Shown here one piece after another: positions 17,281 through 25,234 of a DNA stretch of 64,000 nt. The translations under genes and the position numbers were made by a program. The notes under the pieces were generated by a model. It did not search any database. It saw nothing but the letters and a program-made list of their open reading frames with translations, and was not told the DNA's origin. Positions within the stretch are counted from its first letter, which is position 1. The number at the start of each line of letters is the position of its first letter. The stretch is from positions 85,535-149,534 of the forward strand of contig NZ_LFML01000049.1 in assembly GCF_001044425.1 (NCBI RefSeq), in the 5' to 3' direction. The stretch is from Streptomyces roseus. GTDB taxonomy: Bacteria > Actinomycetota > Actinomycetes > Streptomycetales > Streptomycetaceae.

Positions 17281-18801
17281 TCACGGGGCGCCCGGGGGGA
17301 GGAACGGGAGGTCCGCGGGGGCGCCCGATTCGATCAGCCGCAGCAGCGCACGCGTGTCGGCGTGTTCCTCGATCAGGTCGCCGAGCAGGTCCAGCTGCTC
17401 CTCCCGCAAGGAGGAGAACGAGGTGTCCGGGGAGGGGACGAAGCGGCGGCCCGCGGCCGCGGCCACCTCGCGCAGGAACGCCCGCCGGAAGCCGTCCGAC
17501 TCCAGCGAGCCGTGCCAGTGCGTGCCCCACACGGAACCCACCCGGCAGCCGTCGAGGAACGGCTCCCCGCCCAGGACCTCGGCCACCCCGTGGTGGATCT
17601 CGTACCCGTCGACCGCCTCGCCGAGCGCCGTCCCGGAGGGCCGCTCCAGGGTCTTCTCCCGCTCGAAGCGGATCCGCACCGGCAGCAGGCCCAGCCCGTC
17701 CACCGAACCGGCCCGCGACTCGACCTCGTCCTCGATGTGCTCGCCGAGCACCTGGAAGCCGCCGCAGATCCCGAGCACCGGCCTGCCCTCGGCGGCCCGC
17801 CGCAGCAGTGCGTCCGCGAGGCCGCGCTCGCGCAGCCACTCCAGGGCCTTCACCGTGCCGCGCGTGCCCGGCACCACCACCAGGTCCGCGTCGGCCAGTT
17901 CCTCGGCCCGGTCCACGAACCGCACCACCACGCCCGGCTCCGCCGCCAGCGCGTCGACGTCCGTGAAGTTCGACATCAGAGGGACCGCGCACACCGCGAC
18001 CCGCAGCACGTCCTCGCCGACCGGCGGGGCCACGACCGATTCGCGCACCGCGCCCCGCAGCGAAACCCGCAGCCCGTCCTCCTCGTCGATGCCCAGCCCG
18101 TGCCGGAACGGGAGCACCCCGTACGTCGCACGCCCGGTCAGGCCGCGCAGCATCTCCATCCCCGGCTCCAGCAGCGACACGTCGCCGCGGAACTTGTTGA
18201 CCATGTAGCCGGCGATCAGCGACTGGTCCTGCGGCGACAGCAGGGCCGTCGTCCCGAAGAACGAGGCGAAGACCCCGCCCCGGTCGATGTCCCCGACCAC
18301 GACCACCGGGAACCGCGCGGCCCGCGCGATGCCCATGTTCACGATGTCGGTCCGGCGCAGGTTGATCTCGGCCGGACTGCCCGCCCCCTCGCAGATCACG
18401 GCGTCATACGTGCCCCGCAGCTGCTCCAGGCAGTCCGTGACGATCCCGAGGAGCTGCTCCTGGCGCCCGCCGTGGTAGCCGCGCGCGCTCATCTCGCCCA
18501 CCGGCTTGCCCAGCAGCACCACCTGGCTGCTGCGGTCGCTGCCGGGCTTGAGCAGCACCGGGTTCATCAGTGCCGTCGGCTCCACGCGGGCCGCCTGGGC
18601 CTGCATCGCCTGCGCGCGCCCGATCTCGGCGCCCTCGCGCGTCACGAAGGAGTTCAGCGACATGTTCTGCGCCTTGAACGGCGCCACCTTCACGCCCTGG
18701 CGGGCCAGCCAGCGGCAGATGCCCGCCGTGACCACGCTCTTGCCCGCGTCCGATGTGGTCCCGGCGACGAGAAGTCCCCCGCCGAGCTTCGCGCCGCTCA
18801 T
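17281..18801 (-). CDS. cobQ: Cobyric acid synthase (CobQ/CbiP)
   Basis: A 506-residue glutamine-dependent amidase that amidates side chains b, d, e and g of adenosylcobyrinic acid a,c-diamide. The N-terminal ATPase domain reads LLVAGTTSDAGKSVVTAGI (P-loop) and FKAQNMSLNSFVT. The motif DRGGVFASFFGT is typical of CbiP. The C-terminal glutaminase domain has the nucleophile Cys in VLGICGGFQVLGE and the His in VWGTHWHGSLES. The length is standard. Its ATG at 18801 overlaps the cbiB stop (ATGA). The 91-base gap after it is where other actinomycetes may carry cobN. Confidence 0.94.
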   Translation of the reverse strand: MSGAKLGGGLLVAGTTSDAGKSVVTAGICRWLARQGVKVAPFKAQNMSLNSFVTREGAEIGRAQAMQAQAARVEPTALMNPVLLKPGSDRSSQVVLLGKPVGEMSARGYHGGRQEQLLGIVTDCLEQLRGTYDAVICEGAGSPAEINLRRTDIVNMGIARAARFPVVVVGDIDRGGVFASFFGTTALLSPQDQSLIAGYMVNKFRGDVSLLEPGMEMLRGLTGRATYGVLPFRHGLGIDEEDGLRVSLRGAVRESVVAPPVGEDVLRVAVCAVPLMSNFTDVDALAAEPGVVVRFVDRAEELADADLVVVPGTRGTVKALEWLRERGLADALLRRAAEGRPVLGICGGFQVLGEHIEDEVESRAGSVDGLGLLPVRIRFEREKTLERPSGTALGEAVDGYEIHHGVAEVLGGEPFLDGCRVGSVWGTHWHGSLESDGFRRAFLREVAAAAGRRFVPSPDTSFSSLREEQLDLLGDLIEEHADTRALLRLIESGAPADLPFLPPGAP

Positions 18802-19757
18802 CCGCGTCCCTTCCGTATGCCGTACGACACCGCACAGCGCAGTGCCACGCACGCCCCCAGCGCCAGCCACGTCACCCGACGCGACAGCCGCACCGCGCGT
18901 TCGATGTCCGCGACCTCCACCGGCCGCCCCGTCTCGCCGTTCAGCACGGCCCGGTGCTCGATGCGCCCGCCGTACGCGAGGGTCCCGCCCAGCCGTACCC
19001 CGAGCGCCCCGGCGAACGCGGCCTCCACGGGCCCGGCGTTCGGGCTCGGGTGTGCGGCGGCGTCCGCGCGCCAGGCCCGTACGGCTCCCCGGCGGTCGGG
19101 GCCGGCCGCAGCGGCGGCCAGGGCGGTCAGCCGCGCTCCCGGCCAGCCCACGAGGTCGTCGAGCCGGGCCGAGGCCCAGCCGTAGCGCAGGTGGCGCGGG
19201 GACTTGTGGCCGACCATCGCGTCCAGCGTGTTCACGGCGCGGAACGCCAGCAGCCCGGGGACGCCGGCGGCGGCGCCCCACACCAGGGCCCCGACCACCG
19301 CGTCGGAGGTGTTCTCGGCGACCGACTCGACGACGGCGCGGGCCATCTGCTGTTCGTCCAGGGCCTGCGGATCCCGCCCGCACAGGTGCGGCAGCCGCTC
19401 GCGGGCCACCTCGGCGTCCCCGGCGGCGAGCGCGCCGCCGATGGCGCGGGCCTCGCGGCCCAGTGAGGTGCCGCCGACGACGGCCCAGGTGGCCACGGCG
19501 GTCAGGGCCACCTGGGCGGCCGCGGGCCGGGAGCGCACGGCGCGGGCGCCCAGCGCGCCGACGGCGACCGCGCCCCCGGCGCATACGAGGGTGTGCAGAG
19601 CGCCCCGGGCGCGGTCGTCGCGCCACAGGGCGCGTTCGACGGCGGCGGCGGCTCGTCCGAAGGCGGCCACGGGGTGCCCTCGGCGCGGATCACCGAAGAT
19701 CCGGTCGCCGATCAGGCCCGCCGTGGCGCCGTACGCGAAAACGCGGTCGGCACGCAT
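18798..19757 (-). CDS. cobD: Adenosylcobinamide-phosphate synthase (CbiB/CobD)
   Basis: A 319-residue integral membrane enzyme that joins adenosylcobyric acid to the aminopropanol arm. Family features are the N-terminal GDRIFGDPRRGHPVAAFGR (consensus D-P-x-x-x-H-P-V), VVESVAENTSDAVVGALVWG and NTLDAMVGHKSPR. About five hydrophobic segments are spread through the protein. It is the first gene of the minus-strand cobalamin operon; its ATG lies 48 bases after the aptamer of the cobalamin riboswitch. The symbol is cobD in the aerobic-pathway naming and cbiB in the enterobacterial naming. Confidence 0.92.
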   Translation of the reverse strand: MRADRVFAYGATAGLIGDRIFGDPRRGHPVAAFGRAAAAVERALWRDDRARGALHTLVCAGGAVAVGALGARAVRSRPAAAQVALTAVATWAVVGGTSLGREARAIGGALAAGDAEVARERLPHLCGRDPQALDEQQMARAVVESVAENTSDAVVGALVWGAAAGVPGLLAFRAVNTLDAMVGHKSPRHLRYGWASARLDDLVGWPGARLTALAAAAAGPDRRGAVRAWRADAAAHPSPNAGPVEAAFAGALGVRLGGTLAYGGRIEHRAVLNGETGRPVEVADIERAVRLSRRVTWLALGACVALRCAVSYGIRKGRG

Positions 19758-19804
19758 GGTGCAGCTATGTCCTCACTCAGGGTCCGCGCCCTGGTTCGAC
19801 GTGT

Positions 19805-19912
19805 CCGGCGGTGGGAGTTCCTGGCTCCCGGGGCGCACGTGCCGCGTGCTCCCCGGTGACAGTGGCGGGACCGCGCCGGATTCACACCGGACTTCCTCTC
19901 CATGCCGCCGTA
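19805..19912 (-). ncRNA. Cobalamin (B12) riboswitch aptamer
   Basis: Read on the minus strand, the leader of the cbiB operon has the conserved cobalamin-riboswitch core. It reads CCGGTGTGAATCCGGCGCGG, then GTCCCGCCACTGTCACCGGG, and further on the B12 box GAGCCAGGAACTCCCACCGC. The P1 helix can form between CGGCGG (19905-19910) and CCGCCG (19806-19811). A small hairpin (CAGGG...CCCTG) and the purine stretch GAGTGAGGAC follow before the ATG, so control of translation is plausible. B12 binding would be expected to repress the operon. Confidence 0.93.
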
Positions 19913-19923
19913 TTGGCTCGGGC

Positions 19924-19953
19924 AGTCCACCACGCACCGCGAAGGCCCGTCAA
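19924..19953 (-). promoter_or_regulatory. Putative promoter of the cobalamin operon
   Basis: On the minus strand TTGACG (19948-19953) and TGGACT (19924-19929) are separated by 18 bases. The predicted transcription start, near 19917, falls just before the riboswitch aptamer, which is the expected geometry. The -10 box is a poor match (TG rather than TA). Confidence 0.4.
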
Positions 19954-20006
19954 CTCGCCGTTGACCTGCGGCGGGGCAGTCCGCGGACCCGGCTCGCGGG
20001 CGTACG

Positions 20007-20039
20007 AAAGCTCCCCCCGGGGAACCCGGAGGGAGCTTT
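20007..20039 (-). terminator. Terminator-like hairpin after the phosphate transporter unit
   Basis: A 15-bp inverted repeat with one mismatch (arms AAAGCTCCCCCCGGG / CCCGGAGGGAGCTTT) and loop GAA. It lies 45 bases after the stop of the small membrane protein and before the cobalamin operon leader, so it separates the two units. Confidence 0.75.
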
Positions 20040-20083
20040 GGCACGCCGTGCCCCGATCGGTCGGACCGGGGCATCGGACCAGG

Positions 20084-20305
20084 TCAGCTGACGATCAGGT
20101 AGATCCCGTACCCCACGGCCGCCGTGACGAGCGCGAAACAGGCGTACGCACCGCTGCGGGCGAGGGTGGCGGTGCCGCCCTGCTCGGTGGCGGTCTCGTG
20201 CTTGGAGAGGCCCACCAGACCCAGGGTGAACAGGGCCACGAGGGCGACGGTGGCGGAGAGGCTGACCCCGAAGACGGAGCCGAGTGCTGCCCAGTCGATC
20301 TTCAT
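20084..20305 (-). CDS. Small two-span membrane protein linked to the Pit transporter
   Basis: A 73-residue protein with two hydrophobic segments, GSVFGVSLSATVALVALFTL and AYACFALVTAAVGYGIYLIV, separated by a polar loop (SKHETATEQGGTATLARSG). It starts 28 bases after the pit gene stop on the same strand and is probably co-transcribed. From memory, Streptomyces genomes keep such a small protein after pitH2. Its role is unknown; an accessory of the phosphate transporter is an inference from position. Confidence 0.8.
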   Translation of the reverse strand: MKIDWAALGSVFGVSLSATVALVALFTLGLVGLSKHETATEQGGTATLARSGAYACFALVTAAVGYGIYLIVS

Positions 20306-20333
20306 ACTGCGGATTCCTCTGTCGTTCTCGGGG

Positions 20334-21620
20334 TCAGACCGCGGCGGCGGGAGCCGCCGGTGCGGTCGGGGCGGCCGCCGGGATGGTGGCCTTCAGGGCC
20401 TCGTCCGTGACCGCGGCGGTCGTACCGGCGACGGCCTCGGCAGCGGCCTCGGCGGCCACCGTCGGCGGGACGGTGACGGCGGCCATGGCCGTGGTGACGA
20501 CACCCGGCTCCTCGGCCGCCTGCACGTCGTTGACGTTGCTGTGGTCGACGACCTGGCGGCGCGAGATGAGCCAGATGGCGACGCAGGAGGCGATCAGGAA
20601 GAGCGCGACGGCGGCGACACCGACGTCACCGGTGCGCATGACCAGCTCGGCGCCCGAGGCGACGACGGCCGCGGCCGGCAGGGTCAGGCCCCAGGCGATG
20701 AACATGCGGGTGGCGGTGGACCAGCGGACCACGCCCCCCTTGCGGCCCAGTCCCGCGCCCATGACGGCGCCGGAGCACGCGTGGGTGGTGGAGAGGGAGA
20801 AGCCGAGGGTGGAGGAGGCCAGGATGACGCTCGCGGCCGAGGTCTGGGCGGCGAAGCCCTGCTGCGGCTGGAGGTCGGTCAGGCCGGTGCCCAGGGTGCG
20901 GATGATGCGCCAGCCGCCCAGGTAGGTGCCCATCGCGATCGCCATGCCGGCGGAGACGATGACCCAGACCGGCGGGTTGGAGCCGGGGGCGAGCGCGCCG
21001 CCGGCGACCAGGGCCAGGGTGATGATGCCCATCGTCTTCTGCGCGTCGTTGGTGCCGTGCGCGAGCGAGACGAGACCGGCCGAGGCGATCTGACCGGCCT
21101 TGTAGCCCTTGGCGGAGGTCTTCTTGCCGACGTTCCCGCCCAGCTTGTACGTGACCTTGGCGGCCAGCATCGCGGCCGCACCGGCCACGATCGGCGCGGC
21201 GACCGCGGGGAGCAGCACCTTGGTGACGAGCGTGCCGCCGTTGACGGCGCCGAGGCCGGCGGAGGCGACGGCCGCGCCGACCAGGCCGCCCATCAGGGCG
21301 TGCGAGGAGCTGGAGGGGAGTCCGACCAGCCAGGTGACGAGGTTCCAGAGGATCGCGCCGACCAGGGCCGCGAAGATCACTTCCGGCTGGATTCCCTCTT
21401 CGTTGACCAGGCCCTTGGAGATCGTCTTGGCGACCTCCACGGACATGAACGCTCCGACGAGGTTGAGCACGGCGGACATGGCCACCGCCGTCTTGGGCTT
21501 GAGGGCGCCGGTCGAGATGGTGGTGGCCATCGCGTTGGCCGTGTCGTGGAAACCGTTCGTGAAGTCGAACACGAGAGCGGTGATGATCACGATCCCGAGG
21601 AGAAGCGTTATGTGCTCCAT
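20334..21620 (-). CDS. pitH2: Low-affinity inorganic phosphate transporter, Pit family
   Basis: A 428-residue polytopic membrane protein of the Pit/PHO-4 family that moves phosphate, probably as a metal-phosphate complex with protons. The two Pit signature repeats are FDFTNGFHDTANAMAT near the N-terminus and SLAHGTNDAQKTMGII in the middle. A further motif, GLPSSSSHALMGGLVGAA, is typical. An Ala/Val-rich tail follows residue 380. A PHO box lies 48 bases upstream, so PhoP control is likely. The symbol follows the S. coelicolor paralogue known to sit beside the cobalamin genes and is given from memory. Confidence 0.9.
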   Translation of the reverse strand: MEHITLLLGIVIITALVFDFTNGFHDTANAMATTISTGALKPKTAVAMSAVLNLVGAFMSVEVAKTISKGLVNEEGIQPEVIFAALVGAILWNLVTWLVGLPSSSSHALMGGLVGAAVASAGLGAVNGGTLVTKVLLPAVAAPIVAGAAAMLAAKVTYKLGGNVGKKTSAKGYKAGQIASAGLVSLAHGTNDAQKTMGIITLALVAGGALAPGSNPPVWVIVSAGMAIAMGTYLGGWRIIRTLGTGLTDLQPQQGFAAQTSAASVILASSTLGFSLSTTHACSGAVMGAGLGRKGGVVRWSTATRMFIAWGLTLPAAAVVASGAELVMRTGDVGVAAVALFLIASCVAIWLISRRQVVDHSNVNDVQAAEEPGVVTTAMAAVTVPPTVAAEAAAEAVAGTTAAVTDEALKATIPAAAPTAPAAPAAAV

Positions 21621-21974
21621 TTACCCAGGCTTCTGTTTGACGTCAGTGGCTCGGCGACCGTAGGCAACCTGGATGAACGGAAGGTGAACTGACTCGGGCG
21701 GAGCGGTGTACTGGCCCGTCGTGCCATCGAGACCTTCATCCGCATTTTGCCGCTGATACGGCGATTGATGCACGTCAACCCCGGGTAACCGGGAGAGTCC
21801 ACCGGCGTCTCCGGCCCCTTCGGCCCGCCCCGCGGGGGCTCCGCGGGAGACGCAGATCACTTCCGCAGGCGGGCCCGCCGGAGCGCCGCCCCCTCCCTGC
21901 CCGTCCCCGCCCGGCCGTAACCGGAGCATTCCGCTCCAGTGGCCCGGCGGCGCTCCCGCCTCGACACTGGAGCC
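21621..21974. other. Intergenic region between pit and the alpha/beta hydrolase
   Basis: This gap of 354 bases between divergent genes holds the PHO box at 21668-21689 and, nearer the hydrolase, GC-rich imperfect inverted repeats around 21795-21850. I see no further gene and no convincing hydrolase promoter. Confidence 0.5.
21668..21689 (-). promoter_or_regulatory. PHO box (PhoP operator) upstream of the Pit transporter
   Basis: Two adjacent 11-base direct repeat units on the minus strand, GTTCACCTTCC and GTTCATCCAGG, match the Streptomyces PHO-box unit (GTTCAC-type, 11-bp period). The site lies 48 bases before the pit start codon. Control by the PhoR-PhoP system under phosphate limitation is inferred. 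Confidence 0.8.
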
Positions 21975-23105
21975 GTGCCTTCCGCCACAGCGACCGCCGC
22001 GGCCGTCGCGACCACTCTCGTCGGGGCCGGCGCCGCCGCGATCGCCGCCGGCCGGTACGCGGCCGACGCCGCCCTGCGGCACGACCCCGGCCGCCCGCTG
22101 CCCGGCGACCCCCGGCTCGCCGTCCACTCCACCGGCCCCGGGCGGATCACGCTGACCCGCTCGCTGGCCTCCCTGCGCCCCGGCACGTACGGGCTCAGCG
22201 CCCCCGGGGTGCACGCCGTGGTCGGTTCCGTGCTCGACGGGCTCGACCCCGGCCCGGACGCCGTCGTGCGCCGGCTCCTCGCCGTCACCCACGGCAGCCT
22301 CGAGCCCGGCACCCGCGTCACCCTCACCCCGCAGGTCCACGCGGGGAACCCGCGCACCGCCCTCGGGCTGGAACACGCCGACGTGGACGTCCCGGGCGAG
22401 CTCGGCGGACTGCCCGCCTGGTTCGTGCCCGCCGCCCGCGACACCTGGGTGATCACCGTGCACGGACTCGGCGCCGGCCGGGAGCACCCGATGGTGGTCA
22501 TGCCCTTCCTGCACCGCCAGCGGATGCCCGTCCTCGACCTCGCCTATCGCGGGGACCTCGGAGCCCCCGCGTCACCGGACGGTCTCGGCCACCTCGGTGA
22601 ATCCGAATGGCGGGACGTGGACGCCGCGATCCGCTACGCCGTGCGCTACGGAGCCCGCAGGGTCGTCCTGCACGGCTGGTCCACCGGGGCCGCCATGGCC
22701 CTGCACGCCGCCGCGCGCTCGGCGCTCGCCGACCGCATCTGCGGGCTCGTGCTCGACTCGCCGGTGCTGGACTGGCACGCGACCCTGCGCGCGCTCGTCG
22801 CGGCCCGCCGCACCCCCGCGGCGCTGGTCCCCTTCGCGGTCCGGGCCGCCGAGGGCCGCGCGGGACTGCGGGGCGACCGCCCTGCCGCCGGCGCGGACCC
22901 CGCGGCGCTGCGCGTCCCCGTCCTGATCCACCACGGACCGGACGACACGCTCGCCCCCTGGGAGCCCTCGCGACGGCTCGCGCAGGCCCGCCCCGACCTG
23001 GTCACGCTGCGGACCGTCCGCGAAGCCCCGCACGGGGCGATGTGGAACGCGGATCCGGCCGGATACGAGGAAGCCCTGAGGCGCTTCCTGACCCCTCTCA
23101 TGTGA
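21975..23105 (+). CDS. Alpha/beta-hydrolase fold protein
   Basis: A 376-residue protein with an N-terminal hydrophobic segment (AAAVATTLVGAGAAAIAAG) that may anchor it in the membrane. The alpha/beta-hydrolase fold follows: the oxyanion strand TWVITVHGLGAGREHP, the nucleophile elbow VVLHGWSTGAAMAL (Ser in G-W-S-T-G), an acid in VPVLIHHGPDDTLAPW and a catalytic His near the end in REAPHGAMWNADP. The substrate is unknown. The GTG at 21975 starts directly with the hydrophobic segment; a GTG at 21939 would add twelve Arg-rich residues and is the alternative. Confidence 0.8.
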   Translation: MPSATATAAAVATTLVGAGAAAIAAGRYAADAALRHDPGRPLPGDPRLAVHSTGPGRITLTRSLASLRPGTYGLSAPGVHAVVGSVLDGLDPGPDAVVRRLLAVTHGSLEPGTRVTLTPQVHAGNPRTALGLEHADVDVPGELGGLPAWFVPAARDTWVITVHGLGAGREHPMVVMPFLHRQRMPVLDLAYRGDLGAPASPDGLGHLGESEWRDVDAAIRYAVRYGARRVVLHGWSTGAAMALHAAARSALADRICGLVLDSPVLDWHATLRALVAARRTPAALVPFAVRAAEGRAGLRGDRPAAGADPAALRVPVLIHHGPDDTLAPWEPSRRLAQARPDLVTLRTVREAPHGAMWNADPAGYEEALRRFLTPLM

Positions 23106-23222
23106 AGGCCGTGTGCCGGACGGGACAGGGAGGGCGGAGTATCCCGGTATGTACCCCTGACGGTCGACGATAGTGGCTGGTTCCGTTTGGGCTTTCGGCC
23201 GGTGACGGGCGAGACTGCTTCC

Positions 23223-24677
23223 GTGACGTCCCGAAAGCCTGATGAGCAGTTGGCTCGCGACTCCAGACTCCGACTCGTCTCCCCGCGTTCGGTCGCCGCG
23301 GCCCGCAAGGCGGTGACCGACCGACGCGCCCGTACCGCTTCGAGGCCCCCGGCCGGCACCCCGGCCACGGCCGATCTCGCGAACCGGGCCCGGGCCTCGC
23401 TGGCCGACGCGGTACGGCTCGCCCGCTGGGCCGAGCTCAACCTCGGTGCCGGCGAGGGGGGCAGGCCCGCCCCGGCGGGAGCGCTGCCCGCCCCGGACGT
23501 CGAACGCGCCTCCGGCGAACTGAACCTGACCCACGGCCAGATCCAGGTCGGCTGGGACCGCGCCCGCCTCGCGGGACTGGTCGAGGTCCACGGCGACCAG
23601 GCCCGGCCGGGCTGGCGGCTGCGCGCCTGGGACCGCGACGACACCGCCGTACTGCGCGGCTGGGTGGCCCTGTTCGACGCCTGGTCGCTCGTCCACCCGG
23701 CCCCCGCCGACATCGCCCCCGCGGTCGTCGCCGAGGTGGTCGAGGCGATGCCCCAACTGCTGTCCCTGCTCCAGCTGTCCGCCGGTCCCGTCACCGTCCC
23801 GGACCTGCTGGACCTGCTCGGGCAGCGGGTCACCGAACTGCGCGGCGAGCGCTGCGAGATCCCCTACGACACCCCCGCGCGCGAGGCGGCGCCCGGCGAC
23901 GGGGCGGCGGCCGAACCGGACCCCTCCCCCGAGGCGAACGGCCACGCGGCACCCGTCCCGCTCGCCCGGCTGCTGCGCTGGGCGCTCGGCGGGCTCGCCG
24001 CCGTCGACGCCGTCACCCTCGGACCGGCACAGGCCGCCCTCACCCCGCTCGGCAGCTGGGCCGTCTGGGTCAAGCTCGAACAGATCTGCGTGGCCGCGCA
24101 GAGCCCCGCGGGCAACATCGAGCAGTCCGCCGCCGCCATGCTGCACGGCTGCGCCCGGCTCAGGCCCGGACCCGCCCGCGCCGAGTACCAGGCCTGGCTC
24201 GCCGCCCGGCCCGTCGGCCACGCCGTCAGCGAACTGCTGCACGCCGCCCGCGGTGAGGACGCCCTGCTGCGCGGGCTCGCCTTCGAGGCCCTGCGCGTGG
24301 TCGGCGCCCCGGCCGAACCCGAAGTGCGCGCCGCCGTACGCGATCCGGCCCTGCGGCCCTACGCCCTGCTCTGGCTCGCCGAGCACGACGGGATCGATCC
24401 CGACGAGGCACAGGACGTGCTCACCGCCGAGGAGAGCACCTGGCTCTGGGTGGACACCGCCGCGGCCATCGCCGACCACGGCGAGGCCGATCTGCTGGCG
24501 CGCCACCTCGACTCGGCCGTCCGGACCACCGTCCCGCGCCTGCTCGACGAGGTCCGCGCGGTCGGCCACCCGCGCACCGTCCAGGTCCTGGTCGCCCTGG
24601 CGGCCGCCCACCCGGATCCGGCCCTGGCCAAGGCGGTCCGCCGGGCCGCCTTCCGGGTCCACACCGGCGGCGCGTAG
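23223..24677 (+). CDS. Conserved actinomycete protein of unknown function
   Basis: A 484-residue Ala/Leu-rich, largely helical protein without membrane segments. The N-terminal 60 residues are basic and Ser/Arg/Ala-rich. A region resembling a winged-helix fold may lie around SGELNLTHGQIQVGWDRAR, and a middle region reads LVHPAPADIAPAVVAEVVEA. The C-terminal half (about residues 330-480) looks like HEAT-type helical repeats (ALLRGLAFEALRVVGAPAEP, TVQVLVALAAAHPDPALAKA). Helical repeats suggest protein binding, but no enzyme motif is visible. It is 117 bases after the hydrolase and may have its own promoter. A TTG at 23187 is an alternative start. Confidence 0.75.
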   Translation: MTSRKPDEQLARDSRLRLVSPRSVAAARKAVTDRRARTASRPPAGTPATADLANRARASLADAVRLARWAELNLGAGEGGRPAPAGALPAPDVERASGELNLTHGQIQVGWDRARLAGLVEVHGDQARPGWRLRAWDRDDTAVLRGWVALFDAWSLVHPAPADIAPAVVAEVVEAMPQLLSLLQLSAGPVTVPDLLDLLGQRVTELRGERCEIPYDTPAREAAPGDGAAAEPDPSPEANGHAAPVPLARLLRWALGGLAAVDAVTLGPAQAALTPLGSWAVWVKLEQICVAAQSPAGNIEQSAAAMLHGCARLRPGPARAEYQAWLAARPVGHAVSELLHAARGEDALLRGLAFEALRVVGAPAEPEVRAAVRDPALRPYALLWLAEHDGIDPDEAQDVLTAEESTWLWVDTAAAIADHGEADLLARHLDSAVRTTVPRLLDEVRAVGHPRTVQVLVALAAAHPDPALAKAVRRAAFRVHTGGA

Positions 24678-24684
24678 CACCCGA

Positions 24685-24704
24685 GGCGCCCGCGCGCGGG
24701 CGCC
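24685..24704. terminator. 20-bp GC palindrome in the gap between convergent genes
   Basis: A perfect palindrome with arms GGCGCCCGCG / CGCGGGCGCC lies eight bases after the stop of the upstream protein and before the convergent VOC gene. It could serve as a terminator; there is no T-tract. Confidence 0.45.
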
Positions 24705-24778
24705 GGACGCGCCCGGAGCGGGGGGAAGGCGTACGGAAGGACGGGAACGCGCCGCGGGTCCCGGACCTGCGGCGCGCC

Positions 24779-25174
24779 TCAGACCTGCGGCGCGTACGTC
24801 CCGAAGCTCCAGATGTTGCCCTCGGCGTCGCGGGCCATGTAGTCGCGGGACCCGTAGTCCTGGTCGGTGGGCTCCATCAGGATCTCCACGCCGTGCTCCG
24901 CGGCCCGCCGGTGGTGCGCGTCGACATCGTCGACCACCACGTAGACCCCCACGGGCCCGCCGTCCCCCATCGCCTTGTCGAAGACGGTGCCGGTGCGTTT
25001 GCTGCCGAGCATCACCAGGCCGTTGCCGTACGACAGCTCCGCGTGCATCACCGAGCCGTCCTCACCCTCGTACACCGCGACCTGGCTGAAGCCGAAGGCC
25101 CCGGTCAGCAGCTTGATGGCCGCCTTCGCGTCGCGATACCGCAGCGTGGGACAGATGGACGGAACGCCTGCCAT
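24779..25174 (-). CDS. VOC-superfamily (glyoxalase/bleomycin-resistance-like) protein
   Basis: A 131-residue single-domain protein of the vicinal-oxygen-chelate fold. It reads PTLRYRDAKAAIKLLTGAFG, then HAELSYGNGLVMLGS, VYVVVDDVDAHHRRAAEHGV, and ends RDYMARDAEGNIWSFGTYAP. These are the paired beta-alpha-beta-beta-beta modules with a metal-ligand Glu replaced or shifted, as in the PhnB/YdfO-like branch. Function is uncertain: such proteins range from resistance binders to lyases. The ATG at 25174 has GGGAG eight bases upstream; a GTG at 25183 is less well placed. Confidence 0.8.
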   Translation of the reverse strand: MAGVPSICPTLRYRDAKAAIKLLTGAFGFSQVAVYEGEDGSVMHAELSYGNGLVMLGSKRTGTVFDKAMGDGGPVGVYVVVDDVDAHHRRAAEHGVEILMEPTDQDYGSRDYMARDAEGNIWSFGTYAPQV

Positions 25175-25234
25175 GACGACCACTCCCTCTCGTGACGGTG
25201 ACCTGCGTCACAGCATGGCAGGCGTCGCCGACAG

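Noticed and set aside
15072..17966. 964-codon plus-strand frame opposite the chelatase and cobQ genes
   Set aside because: Shadow frame; the minus strand carries intact AAA+, VWA and CobQ motifs.
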